This document shows positions 19,027 through 28,177 of a DNA stretch of 64,000 bases, in pieces. Both the position numbers and the translations under genes were made by a program. Source of the stretch: PGYR01 sp048267165 (GTDB lineage Bacteria > Bacteroidota > Ignavibacteria > Kapaibacteriales > UBA2268); contig JBLWYD010000001.1 in the NCBI GenBank assembly GCA_048267165.1, positions 62,001 to 126,000 on the forward strand, read 5' to 3'. The notes under the pieces were generated by a model. It made no database searches. It worked only from the letters and a program-made list of their open reading frames with translations, and was not told the origin of the DNA. Positions within the stretch are counted from its first letter, which is position 1. Each line of letters begins with the position of its first letter.

Positions 19027-20169
19027 ATGGTTGATGATAAAAAATTAGGGAAGCTACTTATAGTAGATGATGATAAGATTATCGTCAAGTTACTATCGAG
19101 AATATTCGAGAAGTACTGTACTCTAGAGACTGCTCATTCGGGCGAAGAAGGGCTTGAGATATTAGAGAAAGGTTACACTCCCGGTGTAATACTCAGCGAC
19201 CAAATGATGCCCGGAATACAGGGCTCCGAATTTCTTAGTCAATCAATCAAATACGTTCCAGACGCTAAGCGAATAATCCTAACTGGTAACCAAGACCTAC
19301 AAAATATAATGGAAGTAATATCGGAAGCAAAAGCTTTCATGTATCTTGTTAAGCCATTCGACAATATAGCGCTTATCAAAAATGTATCCAACGCATTCGA
19401 AGAGTACAACACTCGGAGATTTCTGACTAATAAAATAAAAGATTACGAAACTAGAATAGCTAAATTCGAAAAGCAATTAAAGAGTCTTGTCGGCGATCAC
19501 GATATGAATATGGAAACACTTTCTATAATCAATCAGCTTTATATACTCGCACAAAATGACTCTCGTTACTATTTCCGCCAAGGGTTGAGTAGTATATGTA
19601 TCACTTGCCGCTTTTTGGCTAAGCAATACGATTTGAGTGAAGATGAGACTGATAACTTAGTCTATGCTGCATTTATACAAGGAGTGCAAAGAATCGGTGG
19701 CTCAGATAAATATCATCTCTCTGACCCAGCTGATTTACCTTCGTCAGAGCAGCAAGTTTATAAGAATCATTTTATAGCTTCATTTAGTAGCTTGCTAGAT
19801 AACTTCAATCTTGCAACTATTGCCGACGTATGCCTAAAAATGTGGGAGAAACCCAATGGAGTTGGCTTCCCAAATAGGCTAAAAGCTGAACAAATTCCAG
19901 TTAATTCTATACTGCTAAACTTAGCTGTTAGGTATGAAAATCTAGTCTATAGACTAGAGGCAAAAGACTTGAAAAAACTCAAAGAAGAAGGTCAGGTAAT
20001 ACAAACTCCTGAAGAAACACTAGTACGCCATCACGCAGCCATACTAGAGCTAAGCAAGAACTTATCATACTACGAACAGTTACCAGTAAAGGCATTCAAA
20101 AACCTAATCACATTCGGTGATTGCCCTACTCTAAAACCTTCGGAAGAAGAGCTGGTGATGAAGTTGTAG
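19027..20169 (+). CDS. Response regulator with degenerate HD-GYP output domain
   Basis: 380 residues. Residues 8-125 are a receiver domain: acidic pocket D14-D16, phosphoacceptor D58 (ILSDQMMPG), T86 and K109 (LVKPFD), all intact. A helical linker (about 130-155) leads to a domain at about 165-345 that aligns with HD-GYP phosphodiesterases but has lost their catalytic residues. The HD pair is replaced in YAAFIQGVQRIG, and the HHExxDGxGYP signature reads MWEKPNGVGFP (272-282), although the following EQIPVNSILLNLAVRYENL strand-helix is kept. It is probably phosphorylation-responsive but not a cyclic-di-GMP hydrolase; it may bind a partner or nucleotide. No histidine kinase is adjacent. It is convergent with the next gene, with a 1-nt gap. 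Confidence 0.8.
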   Translation: MVDDKKLGKLLIVDDDKIIVKLLSRIFEKYCTLETAHSGEEGLEILEKGYTPGVILSDQMMPGIQGSEFLSQSIKYVPDAKRIILTGNQDLQNIMEVISEAKAFMYLVKPFDNIALIKNVSNAFEEYNTRRFLTNKIKDYETRIAKFEKQLKSLVGDHDMNMETLSIINQLYILAQNDSRYYFRQGLSSICITCRFLAKQYDLSEDETDNLVYAAFIQGVQRIGGSDKYHLSDPADLPSSEQQVYKNHFIASFSSLLDNFNLATIADVCLKMWEKPNGVGFPNRLKAEQIPVNSILLNLAVRYENLVYRLEAKDLKKLKEEGQVIQTPEETLVRHHAAILELSKNLSYYEQLPVKAFKNLITFGDCPTLKPSEEELVMKL

Positions 20170-20170
20170 G

Positions 20171-21979
20171 TTATCTCTCCACTGCTAGCTTGATAAGTGA
20201 TTGTGAGCTAGGACTCGTAGCATTTATGAAGTAAATACCCGATTTCAATTCTGATATATCGAACTCTAGTTCAGTAGAATTAACAACCATTTCGTTCATC
20301 AATTCTAGCATCACTTTTCCTTCAATATTTGTAATAAATACCCTAACGTCAGATGCTTCATCGTTTGTGAAATTCAAGCTTAGTTTATCGCCTTGCGTAG
20401 GATTAGGGCTAAGTAACTTCATATTCAAGCTGCTATTTTGTGCTATAAATGGTACGGAGTTTTGAGATCCAAAATCTCTCAATTGGGTTGAGTTATTGCC
20501 AATGGGCCATCCGTATGAATCGAAATTAGCCATTCCGTATAGAGTAGCATAGAATGTTGTTTCACTTTGTATATCCAACGTACCTATAGCACCTAGTAAT
20601 AATCTAATCCAATAGTATTCAGAATTTGGAATTCTATTGTATTGAAAACCACTAAATAAATCCTTAATTGGAGTGTTATTTAGTTTAATTGAATTCATTA
20701 GCATTCGATTGTTATTTTCATCGTTGGGGTCCCCCTTAGCTATTATATTCAAATAATTGTTTTTGTATTCATTATTTCCATAGTTAAGAGGGATTGTTCC
20801 AAGTGCAGAAGTAGTATATTGCTCAACTGATGGTAATACAATCATAAACGGGTCAAACGCAGCTGCACCATCGTAATTAGCAGAATAAGAATATTGGAAA
20901 ACTAGAATTGGTTTATCTGCCTCGAAATGAGCGGCACCTCTTATTGATTCCAAGTTATGAGGCGAATTAGCTCCAATTCCATTATACTCAAACCAATTTC
21001 CTTTTTTTGTGAATTTTAGTGGCCCAATGCTATCTATTAATTTATTCGTTTGTGTATCATACCACTTTATTTTAAATTCTGTATTGTCTTCTGCCGCCAC
21101 TATTCTGAAGAAATCACCTTTATCAGATTTTCTATCTATTTCGATTGAAAAATACTCTATGCCCCAAGCCTGTGTTGGTGGTAGCATCTCTATCAGATGG
21201 TCACGCCCGGTAGTAACCACGACTGATGGAATCATACACCTATTGTGATAAGATATTAGCCCTATAGGTTTATCAGATGTAATGATAGAGCCACTCAAAT
21301 CGAAAAACCCTCTTGTCTTTCCTTCACCTTGTACTATATATATTTCACCCGCATTAAGAACTTTGATTATACTATCACCGTGTTGCTGCCCACCTGTTGT
21401 TTTCCCAAATCCTTTAGTCTCATTAGCACCATCTCTTATTTGAATTCGAATTTCAGTATTGTTATCTTTTGCTAATACTACAAATCCACCACCCCAATCT
21501 TTGCCTTCGATTTCAGCAAAGTCATAAAAACTATTGTGTATATACTCCTTTCCCCAACTCTTTGTTGGGATAGCCAAATAACCTTCTGATGTTACATGCT
21601 TAGAATTCATACAATGCACCGAAACAGGAAAATCTGATGTAACCCTAATCCCAGCATTTAGGATTGTATCTGTATCTTCTATTTCTACAAACTTATCTAA
21701 CCCTCCTTTCGCGGTAGAAAATTCTACAGTTTCATTTGCCTTAATTGATTTAGTAGCATTTATTCCTAATTGCTCATTAAAAATTGTTACTTTATTATCA
21801 ACTCTTGATGTTACGTAGATAACTAATGTTTGAAGTGCTTGACCTTTGCTATCATTAAGTGGAAAAGCAACGTAGAACTCTGTGCCTTCGTTTGAAGTAT
21901 TCTCTTGTGCCTTTGATATTTGGCCTGTTATTACTATGACTAGTAATATAATTGAAATGAAGTAAACTGCCTTTTTCAT
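20171..21979 (-). CDS. Secreted IgGFc-binding-like protein with T9SS sorting domain
   Basis: 602 residues. Signal peptide at 1-24. Residues about 35-480 match the IgGFc-binding N-terminal region seen in FCB surface proteins: GTEFYVAFPLND near the mature N-terminus, LVIYVTSRVDNKVTI, GYLAIPTKSWGKEYIHNSF, and the HNRCMIPSVVVTTGRDHLIEMLPP block. The last about 80 residues are a type A sorting domain (LLSPNPTQGDKLSLNF ... IYFINATSPSSQSLIKL). Paralogous to the next gene upstream, with which it shares the whole N-terminal region. Expected at the cell surface; the natural ligand is unknown and immunoglobulin binding should not be assumed. Confidence 0.82.
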   Translation of the reverse strand: MKKAVYFISIILLVIVITGQISKAQENTSNEGTEFYVAFPLNDSKGQALQTLVIYVTSRVDNKVTIFNEQLGINATKSIKANETVEFSTAKGGLDKFVEIEDTDTILNAGIRVTSDFPVSVHCMNSKHVTSEGYLAIPTKSWGKEYIHNSFYDFAEIEGKDWGGGFVVLAKDNNTEIRIQIRDGANETKGFGKTTGGQQHGDSIIKVLNAGEIYIVQGEGKTRGFFDLSGSIITSDKPIGLISYHNRCMIPSVVVTTGRDHLIEMLPPTQAWGIEYFSIEIDRKSDKGDFFRIVAAEDNTEFKIKWYDTQTNKLIDSIGPLKFTKKGNWFEYNGIGANSPHNLESIRGAAHFEADKPILVFQYSYSANYDGAAAFDPFMIVLPSVEQYTTSALGTIPLNYGNNEYKNNYLNIIAKGDPNDENNNRMLMNSIKLNNTPIKDLFSGFQYNRIPNSEYYWIRLLLGAIGTLDIQSETTFYATLYGMANFDSYGWPIGNNSTQLRDFGSQNSVPFIAQNSSLNMKLLSPNPTQGDKLSLNFTNDEASDVRVFITNIEGKVMLELMNEMVVNSTELEFDISELKSGIYFINATSPSSQSLIKLAVER

Positions 21980-22091
21980 AAAGTTTCCTGTAATTTGTAA
22001 AGTCTCTATCTATATAGACACATGAACACCAAAAACGTCTCAAGTCAAGACGACTTTTATTGCAAGATAACAAAAAGTATAGCAACAACAT

Positions 22092-22132
22092 AAAAAAACT
22101 CTAGCATCACTTTATTCAGCAACACTAGAGTT
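22092..22132 (-). terminator. Rho-independent terminator for the 983-residue gene
   Basis: An 8-bp stem (AACTCTAG at 22097-22104 pairing with CTAGAGTT at 22125-22132) with a 20-nt loop. Read on the minus strand it is followed by a run of T. It lies about 56 nt beyond the stop at 22188. The long loop makes it moderate. Confidence 0.6.
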
Positions 22133-22187
22133 CGGTATTATTCTAATCGTCTTTTGAGTTTATCTAAACCTGTTTAGTATAGATTTT

Positions 22188-25139
22188 TTACTTCTCAATA
22201 ATTAACTTAGTGATGACTTGTGAGTCGCCACTTGTAGCGTTAATGAAGTAAACACCAGCCGCCATACCTTTGATAGAGAATTCCTTAATACTATTTTTCG
22301 GAGCTTTACCTTCGAATAATGTACTAACTATATTCCCTTTTATATCAGATAGAGTAATCAATACATTCGAGTTATTAGCATTCACTATTTCTAGCGAAAT
22401 TGCATTCCCATTAAGCGGGTTTGAGCTTAACAACTTCATTTGTAGTGTATTGTTTTCTAGTTCATCTTCCACAGAACTCTGAGTAGCTTCGAGAAGTTTT
22501 GCCTGTATATATCCACCATCTTCCTGAGCTGATTGATTCTCAAGAGTAAAGTTCCCATCAAATTGAACTCCCACTTTGTTTTCTGTTATTGGTAATTCTC
22601 CATTTATGGTAGCTGGGCCTGCATCACTTATTACTCTTAACCTTGCGAATTTGTCGCCTTCTATTCCATCAGTTTTTAGATCAAATTCTACTGTCAGTGC
22701 TTCACCAATAGGTAGTACTAAATTATCTATTTCAGATAATGGTTTGTTAGTACCTTGTACCCTGAAATTAGTGAATTGGTCAGCATTCGGAGAAATCTGG
22801 TCAAGCATAATAGATTTTATAGTTATATCAGAATTACCACCTTCTACTAGAGTTGACATATTGCTAATTTTAATAATTCCTTTTTGAGCACTAATCCCAT
22901 TCGCTATTTCTAAAGGTGCAAATGTCATATTAGTTATTTGAACATTTGGTACATAAGCATTACCAGTTAAGTTATAGTCCCAAGTCAAATCATCTGTTTC
23001 AACTATAACATTGGCAGTGCTTACTCCCTCTTCATCAGGTGTATATGTTAGCATCAATGGAAGTGACTTCCCTTTCTGAATAGTCTTAGGTAAACTTACA
23101 TTGCCCACTATAGTAAAATTAGAATTTTCACTTATGCTTATACTATTAACGGTTATATCTGATTCAGATATATTATCAATACTTAGGTTGAATTCCGAAG
23201 TCATATTTACTCTTTCGGCTAGAACTTCTTTATTCAATAATCCAACAACTAAGCTATCAACTTCGTAATAGATACTAATCTCAGAAGTATTACCTCCATT
23301 ATCCGTTACGCTTACTATCCCCATTGCGTTTTCGTATTTATTTATTACTTCTAATTCTAATTGAAAATCATAATAAACTTGTCCTTCATTCCAAATAATT
23401 TCTTGACCTTTACTGTCTAAAATGACAAGTTTTGAGATATTATAACTAGACATACTTAGAGTTGGTTTATCGCTCACACCTAGATCAATTTGTTTAGGTT
23501 TATCACCATCTTTACCATTTCTCTTATCCAAGGGATTATCTGTTACTCCGAACTTAAAGATTCTCCCATCACTTATATTAACAATACCTGGTGATAGAGT
23601 ATCGGTAATAGAAAGATTCCTCGAATTAGAAGAAATAGGCCAACCAAAAGAATCAAATGAAGCAAAGCCATATAGCGAAGCACTAAATGGTGTATCACCT
23701 TTAATACTGAAAAATCCATTCTTCTTATATTTAATTTCTGCCCAAAATAGATTTGTACCGGGTATATTATTGTTAGTAAATCCAATTGACAAATTAGAAA
23801 CTCTTGAGTCATTTAACATGATAGAATTTAAAAGTGTTGAATTATTACTTTTATCTAAGGTGTCACCTATAGCTATTAAATGAATCGTATTATCCAAAAA
23901 CTCATTGGAAGTATAATTTAATGGAGTTGTTGAAGCAATATTAGTTACAAATTGCTCGACAGGTGAAAGAACAATCATAAATGGATCAAAAGCTGCATCC
24001 GTTTTGTCAAATAATGCAGAATATGAATACTGGACTACTAAAATAGGTTTGTCTGACTTGAAAGATGCTATACCTCGAATAGATTCCAGAGGATTTGGGA
24101 AAGCAATGCCTGTTCCATTATATTCAAACCAATCTCCTTTTTTTAAAAGCTTAATTGGACCAAAATGTCCAATACTATAACTACTATCTTTATCGAACCA
24201 GTTAACTTCGAAGATGGCATTATCTTCTCCAGCTATAACTCTGAAATAATCACCTTTATCAGTTTTCCTATCTAATTCAATTGAAGCATATTCTGTCCCC
24301 CATGAATGTATCGGAGGCATCATTTCTATAAGATGGTCACGTCCACTAGTAACCACTGTAGATGGAATCATACACCTGTTGTGATAAGATATTAGCCCTA
24401 CTGGTTTGCTTGAAATTATATGTGAACCACTTAAATCAAAAACACCCCTTGTTTTGCCATCACCTTGTACTTTATAAATTTCACCCGCGTTCAATGTAAT
24501 TTTGATTACATCTCCGTGCTCGTTACCCATAGTTGTTTTCCCAAATCCTTTAACTTTATTCGCTCCATCTATAACCTTTATTGTCACCTCTGTTCCGTCT
24601 TCTTTAGCAAGTACCACGAAACCCCCTGCCCATTCTCTCATTTCACTGAAATCAAAAAAGCTATTATGAATGTATTCTTTACCCCAGCTACGTGTGGGTA
24701 TAGCCATATAACCTTCAGAAGTAACTTGTTTTGAGTTTAGGGCATAAACAGAAATGGGTTCAATCGAAGTTATCTTAAAACTTTTATTTGTTTTCTCTAA
24801 TTCGTCAACCATTTCATAATCCCACTTAAATGAACCTTCCACTGTAGAGAACTCTACAGTTTCATTTGCTTTGACAACTTTAGTTACACTCAATCCAGAA
24901 GAATCATTTGAAATAGTTACTTGATTATCCACTCTTGAGGTAACGTAAATGGCCATATTCTGTCCTGCTTGGTATTTAAAATCATTTAATGGAAAAGCAA
25001 CGTAGAACTCAGTCCCTTCTCCAGAGTTTATGGTCTCGCTTCTGATATTACTTTGGATTTCTACATCCAATTTTGCGCTTAGTGAACTCACACTTAGCAA
25101 TGATATGATTATACTTAGAGTAATAAATAAGAATTTCAT
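22188..25139 (-). CDS. Large secreted IgGFc-binding-like protein with ASH-type domains and T9SS sorting domain
   Basis: 983 residues. Signal peptide at 1-22. Residues about 40-520 are paralogous to the 602-residue protein (GTEFYVAFPLNDFKYQAG, YMAIPTRSWGKEYIHNSFF, HNRCMIPSTVVTSGRDHLIEMMPP). Unlike its sibling, it then carries about 380 extra residues of beta-sandwich sequence: a segment with VSVTDNGGNTSEISIYY, and choice-of-anchor-D-like repeats (SLPKTIQKGKSLPLMLTYTPDEEGV, LTVEFDLKTDGIEGDKFARLRV). The end is a type A sorting domain (LLSSNPLNGNAISLEI ... VYFINATSGDSQVITKLIIEK). The paralogues are separated by about 200 nt including a terminator, so they are probably separate units. Confidence 0.82.
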   Translation of the reverse strand: MKFLFITLSIIISLLSVSSLSAKLDVEIQSNIRSETINSGEGTEFYVAFPLNDFKYQAGQNMAIYVTSRVDNQVTISNDSSGLSVTKVVKANETVEFSTVEGSFKWDYEMVDELEKTNKSFKITSIEPISVYALNSKQVTSEGYMAIPTRSWGKEYIHNSFFDFSEMREWAGGFVVLAKEDGTEVTIKVIDGANKVKGFGKTTMGNEHGDVIKITLNAGEIYKVQGDGKTRGVFDLSGSHIISSKPVGLISYHNRCMIPSTVVTSGRDHLIEMMPPIHSWGTEYASIELDRKTDKGDYFRVIAGEDNAIFEVNWFDKDSSYSIGHFGPIKLLKKGDWFEYNGTGIAFPNPLESIRGIASFKSDKPILVVQYSYSALFDKTDAAFDPFMIVLSPVEQFVTNIASTTPLNYTSNEFLDNTIHLIAIGDTLDKSNNSTLLNSIMLNDSRVSNLSIGFTNNNIPGTNLFWAEIKYKKNGFFSIKGDTPFSASLYGFASFDSFGWPISSNSRNLSITDTLSPGIVNISDGRIFKFGVTDNPLDKRNGKDGDKPKQIDLGVSDKPTLSMSSYNISKLVILDSKGQEIIWNEGQVYYDFQLELEVINKYENAMGIVSVTDNGGNTSEISIYYEVDSLVVGLLNKEVLAERVNMTSEFNLSIDNISESDITVNSISISENSNFTIVGNVSLPKTIQKGKSLPLMLTYTPDEEGVSTANVIVETDDLTWDYNLTGNAYVPNVQITNMTFAPLEIANGISAQKGIIKISNMSTLVEGGNSDITIKSIMLDQISPNADQFTNFRVQGTNKPLSEIDNLVLPIGEALTVEFDLKTDGIEGDKFARLRVISDAGPATINGELPITENKVGVQFDGNFTLENQSAQEDGGYIQAKLLEATQSSVEDELENNTLQMKLLSSNPLNGNAISLEIVNANNSNVLITLSDIKGNIVSTLFEGKAPKNSIKEFSIKGMAAGVYFINATSGDSQVITKLIIEK

Positions 25140-25241
25140 ATATATCCTATGATTTTTGTTAAAACAATTACCTAAAATAACAAAAACTCACCCTACTTCA
25201 CAATTATTTTAGAGCAAAAGACAACCCACTACTAAATAACA

Positions 25242-25270
25242 TTGCATTTCTTTCGTAAATACATTATATT
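25242..25270 (+). promoter_or_regulatory. Candidate promoter for paaABCD
   Basis: TTGCAT at 25242-25247 and TATATT at 25265-25270 are separated by exactly 17 nt, a sigma-70-like arrangement placing the start of transcription about 25 nt before the paaA ATG. Many Bacteroidota promoters follow another consensus, so this is a candidate only. Confidence 0.4.
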
Positions 25271-25296
25271 AGAAAATTGTAAAAGATAAAAACGAA

Positions 25297-26238
25297 TTGA
25301 AAATGGAAGAAATAAAAAGACTAGAAGAATTTCAAGCGAAAATAGATGCAGGCGAGAAGATTGAGCCCAAAGATTGGATGCCTGATTCTTACCGCAAGAA
25401 CCTAATTCGTATGATGTCGCAACACGCTCATAGCGAGATTGTAGGTATGTTGCCAGAGGGTAATTGGATACAGCGAGCACCTTCACTTAGGCGAAAGCTA
25501 ATAGCTACAGCCAAAGTACAAGATGAGGCCGGCCACGGATTATACTTATACTCTGCTGTTGAAACTCTAGGAGCAAGCCGTGAAGAAGTCCTCGAAGCAT
25601 TACACAATGGTACAGCCAAATACTCTTCTATTTTCAACTATCCTACATTGACTTGGGCTGATATGGGTGCTGTTGGATGGTTAGTAGATGGTGCGGCTAT
25701 GGTAAATCAAGTTAGCTTAATTGGCACTAGCTACGGACCTTACTCAAGAGCTATGGTTCGTATATGCCGCGAAGAGGCATTCCACAATAGACAAGGTTAC
25801 GAGATAATTGCTGAGCTATGCAACGGGACTGAAGAACAGAAAGAAATGGCACAAGACGCGCTTAACCGTTGGTGGTGGCCATCTATTATGATGTTTGGTC
25901 CTTCGGATGCGGACTCTCCACACTCTGAGCAAGCACTCAAATGGGGAATCAAAGCAGAAGGCAATGACTCACTTAGACAAAAATTCATAACTATGACTGT
26001 GCCACAAGCTCACGCACGTGGACTTACAATACCTGACCCAGATTTGAAATACAATGAAGAAACTAAGCAATGGGAATTTGGTGTAGTCGATTGGGACGAG
26101 TTCTTCAACGTTATAAAAGGTAACGGAGTAATGAACAGAAAACGATTAAAAGATAGAAATGCTGCACACGACAATGGCAAGTGGGTAAGAGATGCCGCAG
26201 CAGCATACGCTCTAAAAAAGAAAACAAAAGTAGCATAA
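25297..26238 (+). CDS. paaA: Phenylacetyl-CoA epoxidase catalytic subunit PaaA
   Basis: 313 residues from a TTG at 25297; the ATG at 25303 (MEEIKRLEEF) is the likelier start. PaaA is the di-iron monooxygenase subunit that epoxidises the ring of phenylacetyl-CoA, the ring-activating step of aerobic phenylacetate breakdown. The two iron-ligand motifs are present: AKVQDEAGHGLYLY (about 68-81) and REEAFHNRQGYEI (about 151-163), with an earlier conserved HAHSEIVGMLPEGNWI. Length and sequence are close to the usual 310-residue proteins. First gene of a compact paaABCD cluster: 19 nt to paaB, then overlapping genes. Confidence 0.96.
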   Translation: MKMEEIKRLEEFQAKIDAGEKIEPKDWMPDSYRKNLIRMMSQHAHSEIVGMLPEGNWIQRAPSLRRKLIATAKVQDEAGHGLYLYSAVETLGASREEVLEALHNGTAKYSSIFNYPTLTWADMGAVGWLVDGAAMVNQVSLIGTSYGPYSRAMVRICREEAFHNRQGYEIIAELCNGTEEQKEMAQDALNRWWWPSIMMFGPSDADSPHSEQALKWGIKAEGNDSLRQKFITMTVPQAHARGLTIPDPDLKYNEETKQWEFGVVDWDEFFNVIKGNGVMNRKRLKDRNAAHDNGKWVRDAAAAYALKKKTKVA

Positions 26239-26257
26239 AATTCAACAGGAATAAAAA

Positions 26258-26563
26258 ATGACAACTGAAAATAAAGATACACAATGGCCTCTATGGGAGG
26301 TATTTCTACAGGTAAAATCTGGCCGTGCTTATGGGCACGTAGGTAGTTTACACGCTGCTGATGCAGAACAAGCTTTGCAAAATGCACGTGATGTTTATAC
26401 TCGCCGCCAAGAAGGTACAGCTATATGGGTAGTCCCGGCTGATGCTATTACTGCAAGTACACCAGAGGATATGGGCTCGTTCTTCGACCCAGCAAATGAT
26501 AAAGTTTATCGTCATCCTACTTTTTATAAAATACCTAAAGGTGTGAACGTTGACGTACACTGA
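26258..26563 (+). CDS. paaB: Phenylacetyl-CoA epoxidase subunit PaaB
   Basis: 101 residues, the normal size of PaaB, a small structural subunit of the epoxidase complex. Characteristic segments are WPLWEVFLQVKSGRAYGHVGSLHA, ALQNARDVYTRRQEG, IWVVPADAI and KVYRHPTFYKIPKGV. The ATG at 26258 is preceded by AGGAAT at about 10 nt. Its last 14 nt overlap the paaC reading frame. Confidence 0.95.
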   Translation: MTTENKDTQWPLWEVFLQVKSGRAYGHVGSLHAADAEQALQNARDVYTRRQEGTAIWVVPADAITASTPEDMGSFFDPANDKVYRHPTFYKIPKGVNVDVH

Positions 26564-27323
26564 TGAAATAAATGAAGCCCTAACAGAGTATTTACTCCGA
26601 CTAGCTGATGATAGAATGATACTTTCGCATCGCTTATCTGAACTATGCGGACACGGCCCTATACTCGAAGAAGATATTGCTCAGACTAATATCTCATTAG
26701 ATTTGCTCGGACAAGCGAAGTTCTACTACGAGAAAGTAGCTGCTTTGAGCAATGAAGAAGTAACGGCCGATGATTGGGTATTCTTCCGTGATGAGCGTGA
26801 GTATTGGAATGTGATGTTAGTAGAAATGGACAATGAGGATTTTGCTCACACAATAGTTAAGCAACTTTTCTTCGATGTACATGAAATATTACTTTACACG
26901 GGATTATTAGAAAGTAAAGATGAAGACATACGAGCTATAGCTGAAAAATCTATAAAAGAAACTAAATACCACCTACGCCACAGCCATGAATGGATGCTCA
27001 GATTGGGCGGCGGTACTGAGGAAAGCAATAGCAGATTGCGTGATGCGGTAGAGTTCTTATGGCAATACACAGGCGAACTATTCTACTCAGATGAGGTAGA
27101 TGAATTGCTAATTGAAGCTGGTATGGCACCCGACACAAGCAAATTCCGTGATGAATACTACAAGACTTTGAATAAAATACTTGTGGAATCTGAACTAGAA
27201 GAAATGGATCCGAACGCTTGGATGCAATCTGGCGGAAGAGACGGCAGACACACAGAATATATGGGCCATATACTAGCTACATTGCAGTATTTACCAAGGT
27301 CAATGCCTGATGCACAATGGTAA
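26550..27323 (+). CDS. paaC: Phenylacetyl-CoA epoxidase structural subunit PaaC (TTG start)
   Basis: 257 residues. PaaC is the non-catalytic partner of PaaA and resembles a di-iron protein lacking one or more ligands. LRLADDRMILSHRLSELCGHGP and EEDIAQTNISLDLLGQAKFYYE are family hallmarks, with FDVHEILLYTGLLE and TKYHLRHSHEWMLRLGGG further on. The start must be the TTG at 26550: an in-frame stop lies at 26544-26546 and no ATG or GTG precedes the conserved sequence. AAGG ends 8 nt upstream of the TTG, supporting it. The start lies inside paaB (14-nt overlap) and the end overlaps paaD by 7 nt, so expression is coupled. Confidence 0.94.
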   Translation: MTYTDEINEALTEYLLRLADDRMILSHRLSELCGHGPILEEDIAQTNISLDLLGQAKFYYEKVAALSNEEVTADDWVFFRDEREYWNVMLVEMDNEDFAHTIVKQLFFDVHEILLYTGLLESKDEDIRAIAEKSIKETKYHLRHSHEWMLRLGGGTEESNSRLRDAVEFLWQYTGELFYSDEVDELLIEAGMAPDTSKFRDEYYKTLNKILVESELEEMDPNAWMQSGGRDGRHTEYMGHILATLQYLPRSMPDAQW

Positions 27324-27808
27324 TTAATGAAGAAAAAATACTAAGATTGTTAGATAATGTCAGCGACCCAGAGATACCCGCTCTGAGTATAGCTGATATG
27401 GGTATATTGAGAGGGGTGGCGATAGTTGATGACCAAGTCATAGTAACTGTTACCCCTACTTATTCTGGTTGCCCAGCAATGTATGAAATCCGTCGTAGAA
27501 TAGTAGAAGAACTGAAAGATAATGGCATTGTAGGTGTCAAAATAGACACCGTGTTGTCACCAGCTTGGACTACTGATTGGATGAGCGATGATGCCAAGCA
27601 AAGACTAAAAGAATCAGGCATTGCCCCACCTACAAAGACCACAGAGTTTAGTCTCGATAATATAATAAACCAAAAAGATTTCGTTCCGTGTCCTTTCTGT
27701 GATTCAGAGAATACAGAGCTAAGAGCAGAGTTCTCAGCAACATCCTGCAAAGCACTATACTACTGCAACGATTGCCAACAACCCTACGAACATTTTAAGT
27801 GTCATTGA
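27317..27808 (+). CDS. paaD: Phenylacetate pathway protein PaaD (MIP18/DUF59 family)
   Basis: 163 residues. The N-terminal about 100 residues are a MIP18/DUF59 domain (VSDPEIPALSIADMGILRGV, TPTYSGCPAMYEIRRRI, LSPAWTTDWMSDDAKQRL). The C-terminal tail carries a zinc-ribbon-like set of cysteines (CPFCDSENTEL ... YYCNDCQQPYEHFKCH). PaaD is thought to help mature the Fe-S cluster of the PaaE reductase. paaE itself is not next to it: about 370 nt of non-coding repeat-rich DNA follows, then an unrelated methyltransferase. Confidence 0.93.
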   Translation: MVINEEKILRLLDNVSDPEIPALSIADMGILRGVAIVDDQVIVTVTPTYSGCPAMYEIRRRIVEELKDNGIVGVKIDTVLSPAWTTDWMSDDAKQRLKESGIAPPTKTTEFSLDNIINQKDFVPCPFCDSENTELRAEFSATSCKALYYCNDCQQPYEHFKCH

Positions 27809-28177
27809 GGGGGATTGCTACATTTCGTAGAGACGTATTGTTTACACTGCGCGAAGTTGATGTACAAACTATCAAATCAGTGAAATCCTTTAATCCAATT
27901 AATCCGTGATTCAGAATAATTTCCTGGACTCTTCGCTCCATTTCATTTCGCTCTCAAGTGACGGTGATAAACTTGACTATCTTTAATATTTTGCAATTCC
28001 GTTCTGATATTTGCTCCGATTCATTCTGAAAATTCTTTAATTCTGTAAATCCTGATTCAGACTATGTTCTTCTTCTGCTTAGATATTTTAAATCCCAATT
28101 CGGCAAACCAAATGACAAAACATTTTCAATAAATTTCAATTAATCCGTTTACTATTATCATCAATAGGACATATTTT
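27809..28177. repeat. Gene-free stretch with dispersed intergenic repeat fragments
   Basis: 369 nt without a plausible gene. CGTAGAGACGTATTGTTTA (27826-27844) is identical to 53052-53070. A TTTCCTGGACTC...AGTGACGGT segment (27918-27966) resembles one near 56839-56882, and CTGTAAATCCTGATTCAGAC (28042-28061) resembles segments near 53155 and 53417. I read these as fragments of one dispersed repeat family rather than genes. Confidence 0.65.
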
